Origin: Halobacillus aidingensis
GTDB taxonomy: Bacteria > Bacillota > Bacilli > Bacillales > Halobacillaceae
NCBI RefSeq assembly: GCF_900104185.1
Contig: NZ_FNIZ01000002.1
Coordinates: forward strand, 1-64,000
DNA: 64,000 bases
Reading direction: 5' to 3'
Shown: one piece after another, positions 1 through 8,094 of the stretch
How the letters are laid out: every line of letters starts with the position of its first letter
How positions within the stretch are numbered: the stretch's first letter is position 1
Made by a program: the position numbers and the translations under genes
The notes under the pieces: generated by a model
Told to the model about the DNA's origin: nothing
The model's input: the letters and a program-made list of their open reading frames with translations, nothing else
The model's database searches: none

Positions 1-151
1 GGCATCCCGTATCACGCATGAAACATGAGAAATCCTCATCCGGAATACTTTCCACCAATTCATGGACCGAATAGGCGATGTCATTTTCCTGAAGTTTCAT
101 TTCAACGTCCATGGGCAAAACCACTTGATTCATGTTATAATTTTTAAACAT
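1..151 (-). CDS. IS1182-type transposase, N-terminal part (runs off window)
   Basis: The minus strand reads from an ATG at 151 toward the left edge without a stop, about 50 codons beginning MFKNYNMNQVVLPMDVEMK. This opening, followed by a HELVESIPDEDF-like stretch and a CFMRDTGCP-like stretch, is characteristic of IS1182/IS1272-family DDE transposases in Firmicutes (recognised from memory, not searched). A GGAGGTGCT ribosome site lies just upstream. Only the N-terminus is in the window, so whether the transposase is intact or a remnant cannot be judged. Confidence 0.8.
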   Translation of the reverse strand, partial: MFKNYNMNQVVLPMDVEMKLQENDIAYSVHELVESIPDEDFSCFMRDTGC

Positions 152-243
152 AAGAGCACCTCCGAGGTTATTGTGTAGGAACTTTAATTTTATCAGAGTG
201 TGCTCTTATTTTTAATTGAAATGAAAAAAGACAACATAAATTG

Positions 244-285
244 AGGAGCCCTGCGAACCAAATTGGTTCGCAGGGCTCCTTTTTG
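244..285 (+). terminator. 18-bp perfect hairpin in the IS end
   Basis: Arms 244-261 and 263-280 are perfect inverted repeats around a single base, followed by a T run on the plus strand. It lies upstream of the transposase. It could stop plus-strand transcripts leaving the IS, and as a very stable hairpin in the mRNA it could limit impinging transposase expression. Confidence 0.6.
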
Positions 286-290
286 TTTCA

Positions 291-320
291 GAGGCTGAGT
301 TTTGTCCCAGCCTCTTTTTT
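291..320 (+). terminator. Second hairpin with T6 tail at the IS boundary
   Basis: GAGGCTG (291-297) pairs with CAGCCTC (308-314) and six T residues follow. It is either a terminator or part of the IS terminal repeat. Confidence 0.5.
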
Positions 321-608
321 CTGTAAAAGCTGCCTATTCCTGAGGGGCTGTTTTGGAACTTTTGTATGGTTGGATGGTGGTTGGGAAAGCGAACCTTTTC
401 CCGTAGGACGTTGACATCTTCCATATTATTAAAGAAACAGCAGTTGGAAAATTTTCAGAAAATATCCAAGTAGTTTACAAGGGTATTACAATTTATTTAA
501 GAATTCGTGGGTTTTCTTCAAATTGCGACAATTATGTATATACTGATACATGGTTAAAAAGAGCGAATGTATAAGATCAATAACTGTGTACAGGGAGTCG
601 TCATTTAA

Positions 609-1745
609 ATGAAGAAACTTATAATAATCATTGTAGTTCTATATACCACGTTTTATATGAATTCAAACATAGTGATGGCCATTTCCAAACCGGATTCTCC
701 GTTGATCAATAGTGAAGCGGCCATCGTTCTTGAGGCGAATACAGGAAAAGTTTTATATGAGAAGAATGCTGAGACGAGTATGTACCCGGCCAGTTTGACA
801 AAGATTGCAACAGCGATCTATGCCATTGAAAACGGGGACCTTAATGAGACTGTAACGGTTAGTGAAAGGGCTTATGAAACAGGAGGTTCCAGTGTTTTTC
901 TTGAAGAGGGAGACCAGGCAACCTTAAAAGAGCTCGTGCAAGGGCTGCTCTTAAACTCCGGGAATGATGCTGGTGTTGCGATTGCCGAGCATTTAAGTGG
1001 GAGTGTCGAGCAATTCTCTGAAGACTTGAATGCGTACCTTAAAGAAAAAGCCGGTGTGAAGCAGACGGATTTCAAGAATCCTCATGGTTTGTTCGACTCG
1101 GAGCATCGGACGACAGCGAAAGACTTGGCTGAAATTACGAAGTATGCACAAGAAAATGAGACGTTCAAAGAAATTTATGGGTTAGAGACCCTGGATTGGG
1201 ATGGGGAGAAGTGGGATGCTACGCTGTATACTCATCACCGTTTAATGAGAGAAGACCCGTATGAAGGTGTGACAGGTGGGAAGACAGGATATGTACCACA
1301 ATCTGGTTTCACTTTGGCTACGAGTGCGAGCCGGGAGAATATGGATTTGATTGTAATTACAATGAAAAGCCGCACGAAAGATTTGTCTTATGAAGATACG
1401 AAGAAACTGCTGGACTATGGATTTGAATTCTATGAAACATCGGTATTAAAACCCAACGAAGAATTTCCAGGTGTAAAAGAAGACTATCAACTCCCTGAGG
1501 AGATTTCCTACACTCACCTAAAAGGAGATCCTGTTAACGCGGAAATGGACGGGGCAGGGATGCTTTCTGTAACCAATTCAGATGGAAAAGAGATATTTTC
1601 AGCACAGATGGAAAAGGTGGAGAAAGAAGCGAAACCTCCTGTGCAAAAGACAGAGGTCGAAAAGTCGGACTGGCAGGATTATTGGACACTATTCATTTTC
1701 CCGCGGCACTTTTGGGTCACAGAAATATACGAAGAACTTAAATAA
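609..1745 (+). CDS. D-alanyl-D-alanine carboxypeptidase (DacF/PBP5 type)
   Basis: This 378-aa secreted or membrane-bound peptidase S11 protein trims the terminal D-Ala from peptidoglycan stem peptides. All three catalytic motifs are present: SLTK at 62-65 (nucleophile Ser62, Lys65), SGN at 117-119 and KTG at 225-227. An N-terminal hydrophobic signal segment covers about residues 3-24. The region after about 275 looks like the PBP5-associated C-terminal domain, ending in an aromatic-rich segment that may form the membrane anchor. The gene stands alone between the IS end and a strong terminator. In B. subtilis dacF precedes the spoIIA operon; no spoIIA genes follow here, so the paralogue assignment (DacF versus another low-mass PBP) is open. 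Confidence 0.9.
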   Translation: MKKLIIIIVVLYTTFYMNSNIVMAISKPDSPLINSEAAIVLEANTGKVLYEKNAETSMYPASLTKIATAIYAIENGDLNETVTVSERAYETGGSSVFLEEGDQATLKELVQGLLLNSGNDAGVAIAEHLSGSVEQFSEDLNAYLKEKAGVKQTDFKNPHGLFDSEHRTTAKDLAEITKYAQENETFKEIYGLETLDWDGEKWDATLYTHHRLMREDPYEGVTGGKTGYVPQSGFTLATSASRENMDLIVITMKSRTKDLSYEDTKKLLDYGFEFYETSVLKPNEEFPGVKEDYQLPEEISYTHLKGDPVNAEMDGAGMLSVTNSDGKEIFSAQMEKVEKEAKPPVQKTEVEKSDWQDYWTLFIFPRHFWVTEIYEELK

Positions 1746-1775
1746 ACCTCCTCATTAGGGAGGTTTATTTTTTTG
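1741..1775 (+). terminator. Terminator of the carboxypeptidase gene
   Basis: An 11-bp stem, AATAAACCTCC paired with GGAGGTTTATT, is followed by a T run and begins at the stop codon. Confidence 0.85.
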
Positions 1776-1847
1776 TTGCTGGTGAAGAAAAGGGGTGACA
1801 AAATGGTTCAGGAAAACTGAATTCGGAAATCCTCAGCCTAATGATGG

Positions 1848-1880
1848 AAAGGAGGTTCCGTTGCAGGTCCTCCTTTTTTC
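1848..1880 (+). terminator. Terminator-like hairpin
   Basis: AAAGGAGG (1848-1855) pairs with CCTCCTTT (1869-1876) across a 13-base loop and leads into T residues. No gene is recognisable between this and the previous terminator. Confidence 0.5.
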
Positions 1881-1954
1881 TTTAGGGTTTTAAAAGGAAA
1901 TGAAGGCTAGATAGTGGAACTAGTATAAGAACACAGGGGAAAGGGGTGGGAGAG

Positions 1955-2380
1955 ATGGCTTATGAACAAAAAACTAAGCAGAACGATCGTAGCGTGATTG
2001 CATTCATTGAAGAAGTGGACCATCCGAAAAAGCGGGAAGATGCCTACCGGTTGTTGGACATTTTCACTGAAACGACAGGGTATGAAGCCAAAATGTGGGG
2101 ACCGTCCATCATTGGCTTCGGTTCTTATCATTACAAATATAAGACGGGCCATGAAGGGGATGCTCCACTTGTAGGCTTTTCTCCACGCAAAGCGAAAATC
2201 AGCCTTTATTTCGCAACGGGTGATCCGGGACGTGAAGAGCTTCTTGAGAAGTTTGGGAAACACAAGAGTGGAAAAGCGTGTGTGTATATCAACAAGGTGG
2301 ATGACATTGATGAAGAGGTTTTAAAAGAACTTATCCTTCAATCTGTTACCTTCTTGCAGCGCACGTTTCCGGAGGAGTAA
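1955..2380 (+). CDS. DUF1801 family protein
   Basis: A 141-aa soluble protein of the DUF1801 (YdhG-like) family. The recognisable core is a WGPSIIGFGSYHYKY-like stretch near residues 50-60, followed by GFSPRKAKISLYF. The biochemical role of the family is not established. The ATG at 1955 is chosen because AAAGGGGTGGG lies at proper spacing; the GTG at 1946 sits inside that ribosome site. It is the first gene of a tight run (3-bp gap to the following GNAT), suggesting an operon with the GNAT, HAD and VOC genes. Confidence 0.75.
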   Translation: MAYEQKTKQNDRSVIAFIEEVDHPKKREDAYRLLDIFTETTGYEAKMWGPSIIGFGSYHYKYKTGHEGDAPLVGFSPRKAKISLYFATGDPGREELLEKFGKHKSGKACVYINKVDDIDEEVLKELILQSVTFLQRTFPEE

Positions 2381-2383
2381 GGG

Positions 2384-2827
2384 ATGTATCAGTATTTCCG
2401 AGGATTGACGATTCGTGAAGGCACAAAGGGAGTACCTGCCAAACGTGCAAAACAGCTGTTTGAAGAGGTCGGTTGGTCACAAGGTGTTCCTTTGTGGCAG
2501 GAAGAAAAATTTTCTCTCATCTTTGAGAACTCTACATGGGCGTTTACCGTATGGGATCAAGAAGAAATGGTAGGAATGGTTCGAGTCGTTTCTGATCAAA
2601 TCATGATGGCGACGATCATGGACTTGGTCGTTTCGGAACCTTACCGAGGAAAGGGACTCGCCCATAAGCTGATTTCTTTATGTATGGAAAAACTGCCGCA
2701 TGGAGATTGGTTTGCGCATACATCGGAAGAGAATTTCTCATTCTATGAGTCTTGTGGTTTTCATGTAGAGGAAAACTGTTCCTTTTACGGTTATCGAAAA
2801 GCGAGAGAAGAAGGACATCGAATATGA
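2384..2827 (+). CDS. GNAT family N-acetyltransferase
   Basis: A 147-aa protein with the GNAT fold. A central strand ends in LVVSEPYRGKGLAHKL (around residues 84-99), containing the R-G-x-G-x-A acetyl-CoA pyrophosphate loop, and a C-terminal F-Y-x-x-C-G-F motif is typical of the family. The acetyl acceptor cannot be predicted. Its stop overlaps the start of the HAD gene (ATGA-type), indicating translational coupling. Confidence 0.85.
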   Translation: MYQYFRGLTIREGTKGVPAKRAKQLFEEVGWSQGVPLWQEEKFSLIFENSTWAFTVWDQEEMVGMVRVVSDQIMMATIMDLVVSEPYRGKGLAHKLISLCMEKLPHGDWFAHTSEENFSFYESCGFHVEENCSFYGYRKAREEGHRI

Positions 2828-3495
2828 TCAAGGCTGTTATTTTTGACTTGGACCGGACGCTTTTGGACCGCGATGCTTCTGTTGAGCATTTTATTAACGA
2901 TCAATTCGCTCGATTCGAGAAGTCTCTCAATTCTGTATCAAGAGAAGTTTTCACCTCAAGATTCATTGAATTGGATGAGCAAGGGTATCGGCCTAAGGAT
3001 CAAGTTTATCAACAACTTGTACATGAACTGGCTTTAGGGAAAGGCATGGAGGTAGAGCTCTATCAAGATTATCAGGACTCTTTTAAACATCATTGTATTC
3101 CTTTTCAAGGACTACAGGAAGTCTTGCTGCAATTAATAGCGAACAAATACCATCTGGGTCTCATCACAAATGGAAGAAGTCGTTTCCAAATGGACAACAT
3201 GAAGGCCTTAGGCATTCAACCTTTTTTCAAAACCATCCTCATCTCAGAGTTGGAAGGGGTAAAAAAACCTGACCCAACGATTTTTGAACGAGCGATGGAA
3301 CGGATGAATCAGCCGCCTGAAGCATGTATATATGTCGGAGATCATATGGAAAAAGATGTGCAAGCAGCAGAAAATATTGGGATGACACCCGTTTGGAAAA
3401 AGGATAGACAAGAGGAAGAATCATTGGCTCGCTATTCTATCTTTCATTTGACTGAACTCCCACCGCTTTTGCAAAAGTTGAATACTAAGGACTAA
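2824..3495 (+). CDS. HAD superfamily (subfamily IA) hydrolase
   Basis: A 223-aa phosphatase-like enzyme with all four HAD motifs. Motif I is DLDRT (nucleophile Asp8, acid/base Asp10), motif II is TNG at 115-117, motif III is KKPD at 147-150 and motif IV is GDHMEKD from 172. The helical cap between motifs I and II is of the C1 type, as in YjjG-like nucleotidases and phosphoglycolate phosphatases. The start at 2824 overlaps the GNAT stop; an earlier in-frame start would intrude far into the GNAT gene. The substrate is not predictable. Confidence 0.88.
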   Translation: MIKAVIFDLDRTLLDRDASVEHFINDQFARFEKSLNSVSREVFTSRFIELDEQGYRPKDQVYQQLVHELALGKGMEVELYQDYQDSFKHHCIPFQGLQEVLLQLIANKYHLGLITNGRSRFQMDNMKALGIQPFFKTILISELEGVKKPDPTIFERAMERMNQPPEACIYVGDHMEKDVQAAENIGMTPVWKKDRQEEESLARYSIFHLTELPPLLQKLNTKD

Positions 3496-3507
3496 GGAGG
3501 AACGCTC

Positions 3508-3894
3508 GTGTTATTCGAAGTGACCAATCAAATACGTGTCCCCGACCTTGTAGAAGGGCAGCAATGGTATGAAAAACTACTTAGGAAGAAGCCTGATTTC
3601 ATCCCTCATGAAGGTTTTGTCGAGTGGGAGGTCATCCCTGGATTCTGGCTGCAGCTGGCGGAGGGAGCGCCAGCTGAAAACAGTGGACCTTTCCGTATTG
3701 GCGTTACAGACCTTGAAGCGACAAAAGACTTTCTGATTGAAGAATTAGGCATTGCCCCTTTTGACATCCATTCGCGTGAAGAGGTCCCCGTCAAGTGGGG
3801 GACTTTTGAAGATCCTTGGGGCAACGGGGTAGGTTTTTATGAGTATCATGATAAAAAAGAAGAGGAAGAACGCTTAAACCTTCTTTACAAATAA
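3508..3894 (+). CDS. VOC family (glyoxalase/bleomycin-resistance fold) protein
   Basis: A 128-aa single-domain VOC protein. It has paired beta-alpha-beta-beta-beta modules with an early QWYEKLL motif and a C-terminal FEDPWGNGVGFYEY segment. That aspartate/glutamate pattern is typical of the metal site, although the function of small VOC proteins ranges from isomerases to drug binding. The GTG at 3508 follows AAGGAGG with 7-base spacing. It is probably the last gene of the 1955-3894 operon. Confidence 0.8.
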   Translation: MLFEVTNQIRVPDLVEGQQWYEKLLRKKPDFIPHEGFVEWEVIPGFWLQLAEGAPAENSGPFRIGVTDLEATKDFLIEELGIAPFDIHSREEVPVKWGTFEDPWGNGVGFYEYHDKKEEEERLNLLYK

Positions 3895-3951
3895 GCGCGA
3901 TGGGGCCGCCATTAAGGGGCTCTTTTTTGACGTGAAGACTGGAGGAAAGAA

Positions 3952-4479
3952 ATGAACATCATTCCATTGAAATATTTTGATCTTAACAATCGCATGCTGG
4001 ATGCTTTTGATCGATATCAAAAAACGGACCGCGTATGGGTGTTGAAATCAGGCGTATTTAATGAAGAACGCGATTCTTTTGAAGAGGATTGGACCGAAGA
4101 AAACAAACAGACAATCATTCATCACTTTCGGTTGGTGATAGAAAATGGCGGAGCCGTAGTAGCGGCTGTGAAGGAGCAGAAAGTCTACGGGTTCGCTGTC
4201 ATTGAAGCGACTCCTTTTGGGGAAAAGGCCATGTACCGAGAATTATCGTACATACACGTGAGCCGGAACCTTAGAGGAACTGGGATAGGGAGATTGCTTT
4301 TCCAGAAAGCGGGAGCGGTTGCGAAAGCATTGGGAGCGGAGAAACTGTATATTGGTGCCCATCCCTCTGTCGGCACCCAGAAGTTTTATCAGAAGATGGG
4401 TTGTGTGCTCGCTCAGGAGGTCAATCCTATTATTTTTTCGCGTGAACCTAGAGATATTCAACTGGAATTCCCTCTATAA
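3952..4479 (+). CDS. GNAT family N-acetyltransferase
   Basis: A 175-aa acetyltransferase. The acetyl-CoA loop is visible as RNLRGTGIGRLLF near residues 104-116, after the hydrophobic strand ELSYIHVS. A C-terminal FYQKMGCVLAQEV motif matches the usual end of the fold. It has its own ribosome site (GGAGGAAAGAA) and a 57-bp gap from the VOC gene. The acceptor is unknown. Confidence 0.82.
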   Translation: MNIIPLKYFDLNNRMLDAFDRYQKTDRVWVLKSGVFNEERDSFEEDWTEENKQTIIHHFRLVIENGGAVVAAVKEQKVYGFAVIEATPFGEKAMYRELSYIHVSRNLRGTGIGRLLFQKAGAVAKALGAEKLYIGAHPSVGTQKFYQKMGCVLAQEVNPIIFSREPRDIQLEFPL

Positions 4480-4480
4480 A

Positions 4481-4527
4481 AGACCCATACGCATGAAACT
4501 GCGTATGGGTCTAAGGTTATTTTTTGT
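4481..4527. terminator. Bidirectional terminator between convergent genes
   Basis: A perfect 13-bp stem (4481-4493 with 4500-4512) sits between the GNAT gene and the minus-strand 38-aa gene, with T-rich sequence to the right. Confidence 0.8.
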
Positions 4528-4633
4528 TAAAGAACTCGAGGAAAGCATGATAGATCTCTGTTCCCTGATAAGATAAGAGAGACAAAGCTGTCAATGAGAA
4601 CATACCGATCATGATCATTCTGAACCATAACAT
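4517..4633 (-). CDS. Small membrane protein, 38 aa
   Basis: Reading from the ATG at 4633, the minus strand encodes 38 residues: MLWFRMIMIGMFSLTALSLL, then SYQGTEIYHAFLEFFNKK. This is one transmembrane helix with an aromatic and basic C-terminus. AAAGGAGGG lies 7 bases upstream, and the frame ends just before a bidirectional terminator, so the gene looks real despite its size. Function unknown. Confidence 0.65.
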   Translation of the reverse strand: MLWFRMIMIGMFSLTALSLLSYQGTEIYHAFLEFFNKK

Positions 4634-4673
4634 AGGTGAACCCTCCTTTGATTGTTGGCTGACTGGAGCAACA

Positions 4674-4976
4674 TCAAAGGTATTGAATCACATAATTGGA
4701 TTGATAGAACACAGGGTTCAGAAAGAATAACTTGCGAAAGGGCCTCATGGATGTTGATGTAATTTTTGTACATAAGCGTACGATCAACAGAAAACCAAAC
4801 AAAGCTGGAGTGACAAACGTTTTGTCTGTTTGATCATCGTTTGAGGACGTTGTTTCAAGTAGAGTGCTTTCCTGGACGTCGCCTTTGAAATAGCCGCTTT
4901 GGTGTTCGCCGTATGTAAACGGCAATGCAAAACTGAGAAGCAGGATGACTATGAACAAGGCTGAGTGTCTTTTCAT
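4674..4976 (-). CDS. Hypothetical secreted or membrane protein
   Basis: A 100-aa protein starting MKRHSALFIVILLLSFALPF, a clear signal peptide or N-terminal helix ending near TYGEHQ. It continues through a polar Ser/Thr/Asp-rich linker to a second hydrophobic segment (PALFGFLLIV) and a basic, aromatic C-terminus. The ATG at 4976 is preferred because AAAGGGAGT precedes it; upstream in-frame starts lack a ribosome site. It is co-directional with the 38-aa gene 40 bp downstream. No family recognised. Confidence 0.55.
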   Translation of the reverse strand: MKRHSALFIVILLLSFALPFTYGEHQSGYFKGDVQESTLLETTSSNDDQTDKTFVTPALFGFLLIVRLCTKITSTSMRPFRKLFFLNPVFYQSNYVIQYL

Positions 4977-5112
4977 TCGGCGCACTCCCTTTGTATCTAT
5001 GAATATATCCATTCTACATGATGCAGCCGGTAACGCAAGCAAAAGTTTTTCTAATCAAAAGGTAGTCATGTTTACTAGTTATTAAAGCATGTGGCAGGAT
5101 TCTTAAAGATTT

Positions 5113-5616
5113 AGTTTCGAGATGTTTTTTGAGTGGATGGGGCTGCGGGGAATGAGTCGCTTTCCGCGGGAGCGCGGTGAGCCTCCTCAGGCTGACGCCT
5201 TGCGGGGTCTCACCAAGCACTCTTTTCCCGCAGGAGTCTCCCCATTCCCCTCCGCCCCTTTGCCATATAAGTGTATCAAAACCACTTCTGGAAACAGCTC
5301 ATTTTCAATTGATGCAGATGAGGAGTTTTAAGCACACGGGTCATGTATTTGGATTCCTAATGTTTGATATAGAGGGCTTCCTGCGTGCAGCATGTGGACA
5401 GTGGAAGACAGCCCTTCGGACGAAGGGGTTCGTTTCTCCACTATATCAAACGGGGCGGTTGGGAAGCTGCGAGACTCCCGTGGGAGAAAGGAGATAGGCG
5501 AGATCCCGCAGGACGTAGTCCGAGGAAGCTCGCCACTCCCCCACAGGAAAGCGAGTAGCTTCCCAACCACCCCTAACGCTCAAACCAGGCAACGAACCCA
5601 GGAACATCTCGAAACT
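5113..5616. repeat. Compound palindromic non-coding element (504 bp)
   Basis: The region is bounded by a perfect 14-bp inverted repeat, AGTTTCGAGATGTT at 5113-5126 and its complement at 5603-5616. Inside are two large imperfect hairpins. One (about 5135-5270) contains CTTTCCGCGGGAG, GTGAGCCTCC and GGGGTCTCAC blocks. The other (about 5450-5575) has GGTTGGGAAGCT and AGCTTCCCAACC arms. An 11-bp perfect pair (5362-5372 with 5441-5451) is nested between them. GC-rich palindromes of this style are common between genes in Bacillaceae. The open frames across it on both strands mirror each other and show no protein-like composition, so I treat it as non-coding. Confidence 0.75.
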
Positions 5617-5826
5617 GAGCCTTCAACTATCGGGGGTTAATATTCAAAAAAGGACCATTCATACTTTATGTCTGGAAGGGGTGGAGTAGCACGTTTTTGT
5701 GAAAAAAGGGTGCAGACAGACGAGTGATTTTTCGGTAAGCTTGGAAAAGAAGAAAACAAGAATGCAGCAAAGAACAAATACAGACAGAAATAAGTAGACG
5801 TTCGGTTGAGCAAGGGGGAATAATCT

Positions 5827-6108
5827 ATGAATCAACAAGAAAAGCGGATGGAAGATCCGCGTTACAAAATTGCGAATAAAGAAGCGTTGATCGGAGTCGC
5901 GCTTGTTGTCGTGAACTTCATTCTTTGGTATGGCTTTGCCTATGGTCTCGGGTCAGGGCCTGTGGAGGAGTACGACTACATTTTCGGCTTTCCTGCTTGG
6001 TTTTTTTATAGTTGTATCGCCGTCACGGTTTTTATCTTCCTTCTCGTGATTTTTGCGGTCAAGTTTTTATTTAAGGAAGTACCGCTGGATGAGGAGGATG
6101 AAAAATGA
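5827..6108 (+). CDS. yhdT: YhdT/DUF997 family small membrane protein
   Basis: A 93-aa protein with a short polar N-terminus (EDPRYKIANKEA), a hydrophobic helix (about residues 21-40, ending near GFAYGLG) and a second helix (about 57-80). This is the DUF997/YhdT pattern. The family is encoded directly upstream of the pantothenate symporter PanF in many bacteria and is thought to be an accessory subunit. Here it overlaps panF by 4 bp (ATGA), confirming the pairing. The ribosome site AAGGGGGAATA is good. Confidence 0.88.
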   Translation: MNQQEKRMEDPRYKIANKEALIGVALVVVNFILWYGFAYGLGSGPVEEYDYIFGFPAWFFYSCIAVTVFIFLLVIFAVKFLFKEVPLDEEDEK

Positions 6109-7571
6109 ACTGGGGCGTTGTTATACCACTGCTATTATTTTTAGTGATCATTTTCTTCATCGGCTTTTATGCTTCGAAATACTTAAAGTCTAGTACGGAT
6201 TTTCTGCAGGAATATTTTTTAGGAAGCCGTCAGCTTGGTGGTTTCATTTTAGCGATGACGATGGTGGCCACTTATGGAAGTGCGAGCAGCTTTGTCGGCG
6301 GCCCTGGAGTCGCTTACACAGTCGGACTGGGCTGGGTTTTGCTTTCCATGACACAGCTTGCGACGGGCTATTTTGTACTGTCGGTACTTGGAAAGAAATT
6401 TGCCATCATGGCTAGGAAGATTCGTGCTGTCACACTTGTGGATTTCTTAAGGGAACGTTATCAAAGTAAATGGGTAGTCATTCTTTCAGCGGCAAGCATC
6501 ATCATTTTCTTATTCTCCGCGATGGCGGCCCAGTGGGTCGGAGGTGCGCGCCTGATTGAATCCTTTACAGGTCTTTCCTATACGGCAGCCTTGTTCATTT
6601 TCGCTGTTTCTGTGCTTGTTTATGTCATTATCGGAGGATTCCGTGCTGTAGCGATTACGGATACTGTGCAGGGGGTCATCATGTTTTTCGGGACGATGAT
6701 CATCTTGATCGGTACGATTATCGTAGGGGGCGGGATTGAGAACATTATCTCCGATCTTGCTGCAGAGAACCCGGATCTAATTTCGCCGTATGGAGCGGAC
6801 CGTTCCCTTACGCCGGTGTATGTATCGTCCTTTTGGATCCTTGTCGGTGTGGGTGTCGTCGGTCTGCCGCAAGTCGCTGTCCGTGCCATGAGCTATAAGA
6901 GCTCACGCGGGATGCACAGGGCTTTGATTATCGGTACTGTTGTGGTCGGTGTCATCATGCTCGGCATGCATTTGACAGGTGTCTTTGCTAGACCTGTCCT
7001 TCCTGGAATTGAAGTCGGAGATACAGTGATGCCGCGAATCGCTATGGAGGTGCTGCCGGCATGGCTGGCAGGCATTGTACTTGCAGCCCCGATGGCCGCA
7101 ATCATGTCGACCGTCGATTCACTCCTTCTGCTTGTCAGTTCAGCTGTAGTGAAAGATGTGTATATGAACTATGTGAACCCTGAGGCAAGTGCGAAGAAGG
7201 TGAAACGACTGAGTATTTCAGTTACCGCAATCATTGGAATTCTCGTATTTGCCATGGCAATTCAGCCGCCGGATTTACTGATTTGGTTGAACTTATTTGC
7301 TTTCGGTGGTTTGGAAGCAGCTTTCATTTGGCCTGTCATCATGGGGTTATATTGGAAAAAAGGCAATGCCAGTGGAGCCATTGCTTCTATTTTAACAGGG
7401 GTAGGAAGCTATATTTTATTTCATAGCTTTATGCCTCAAGCGCTTGGTATGCATACAGTAGTACTGCCTGTACTTTTGAGTCTGCTTGCTTATATCTTGT
7501 TTAGTTTATTGACGGTGAAACGGCATGAGACCATTCAGGAGCAGGTGTTCCAAAAGTTGTGGAGTGCTTAA
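6105..7571 (+). CDS. panF: Sodium/pantothenate symporter PanF
   Basis: A 488-aa sodium:solute symporter (SSSF) with about 13 membrane helices. It imports pantothenate for coenzyme A synthesis using the Na+ gradient. Family hallmarks are the early FLGSRQLGGF and ATYGSASSFVGGPG segments, the GGFRAVAITDTVQG block and AAPMAAIMSTVDSLLLL in the core. The YhdT partner directly upstream distinguishes it from other SSS transporters. Translation is coupled to yhdT, and a terminator follows immediately. Confidence 0.92.
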   Translation: MNWGVVIPLLLFLVIIFFIGFYASKYLKSSTDFLQEYFLGSRQLGGFILAMTMVATYGSASSFVGGPGVAYTVGLGWVLLSMTQLATGYFVLSVLGKKFAIMARKIRAVTLVDFLRERYQSKWVVILSAASIIIFLFSAMAAQWVGGARLIESFTGLSYTAALFIFAVSVLVYVIIGGFRAVAITDTVQGVIMFFGTMIILIGTIIVGGGIENIISDLAAENPDLISPYGADRSLTPVYVSSFWILVGVGVVGLPQVAVRAMSYKSSRGMHRALIIGTVVVGVIMLGMHLTGVFARPVLPGIEVGDTVMPRIAMEVLPAWLAGIVLAAPMAAIMSTVDSLLLLVSSAVVKDVYMNYVNPEASAKKVKRLSISVTAIIGILVFAMAIQPPDLLIWLNLFAFGGLEAAFIWPVIMGLYWKKGNASGAIASILTGVGSYILFHSFMPQALGMHTVVLPVLLSLLAYILFSLLTVKRHETIQEQVFQKLWSA

Positions 7572-7577
7572 ATAGCA

Positions 7578-7609
7578 AAAAGGGTGGAGGATGCTCCATC
7601 CTTTTTTTT
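7578..7609 (+). terminator. Terminator of yhdT-panF
   Basis: The stem AAGGGTGGAG/CTCCATCCTT has a short loop and is followed by an eight-base T run. Confidence 0.85.
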
Positions 7610-7703
7610 GTTAGTAAACAAATCATAGACTGTGTTACGGTATGAATGAATATTGCTCGGGAAATAACTTTAGGTTCAAAAGTTCAGGACGGAGGGTGAA
7701 CGT

Positions 7704-8078
7704 ATGATGAAAATATATACGGGAATGATAGCCGCCTTCTTTTCATCCATCATCGTATCAATCACGGTGAACGTCTTATCTCCCGGTGATGGGGATGTTT
7801 CAGCTCTTATATTTTTGTACATATTTCCTGTTTATCTCTTTGTGGGAATTCTCTTGTCTATTATCATCGATCGTGTATGGCCTACGCGGAAATGGTGGCA
7901 AACCTTTCCTTATTATACGCTCATAGGTTTGGGGTTAAGTGGGGTCGTTGTGTTTACTTCCTCTCTAGGAAGGGGAGAAGAGCTTGTGGTTTCGGCTTTT
8001 ATCATCGGGTGTGCTTGGTTGTACTTCATTGTACTTACGGTTCTTAGTTATGTAAGGAAAATGGGAGTGAAAGTATAA
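7704..8078 (+). CDS. Hypothetical membrane protein
   Basis: A 124-aa protein with four hydrophobic segments: N-terminal about 5-25, 34-55, 68-87 and 95-115. A short basic RVWPTRKWW loop lies in the middle. GGAGGG precedes the ATG at 7704 by 7 bases. It is followed 16 bp later by the histidine-phosphatase gene and may be cotranscribed with it. No family recognised. Confidence 0.6.
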   Translation: MMKIYTGMIAAFFSSIIVSITVNVLSPGDGDVSALIFLYIFPVYLFVGILLSIIIDRVWPTRKWWQTFPYYTLIGLGLSGVVVFTSSLGRGEELVVSAFIIGCAWLYFIVLTVLSYVRKMGVKV

Positions 8079-8094
8079 TGGAAGGAGGACAATG

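Larger units (their letters stand above)
1..314 (-). mobile_element. End of an IS1182-like insertion sequence
   Basis: The transposase start is followed, outward from the gene, by about 160 non-coding bases holding two strong hairpins. The outermost (291-314) contains a GGGACAAAACTC-type sequence of the kind found at IS1182-like ends. The outer boundary is inferred; the other inverted repeat and any target duplication lie outside the window. Confidence 0.5.

Noticed and set aside
3895-3930. Terminator after the first VOC gene
   Set aside because: A T run is present but the upstream stem does not pair convincingly.
5122-5640. Several overlapping open frames on both strands (69 to 106 codons)
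   Set aside because: They mirror each other across large GC-rich palindromes, lack ribosome sites and have no protein-like composition; the region is a repeat element.
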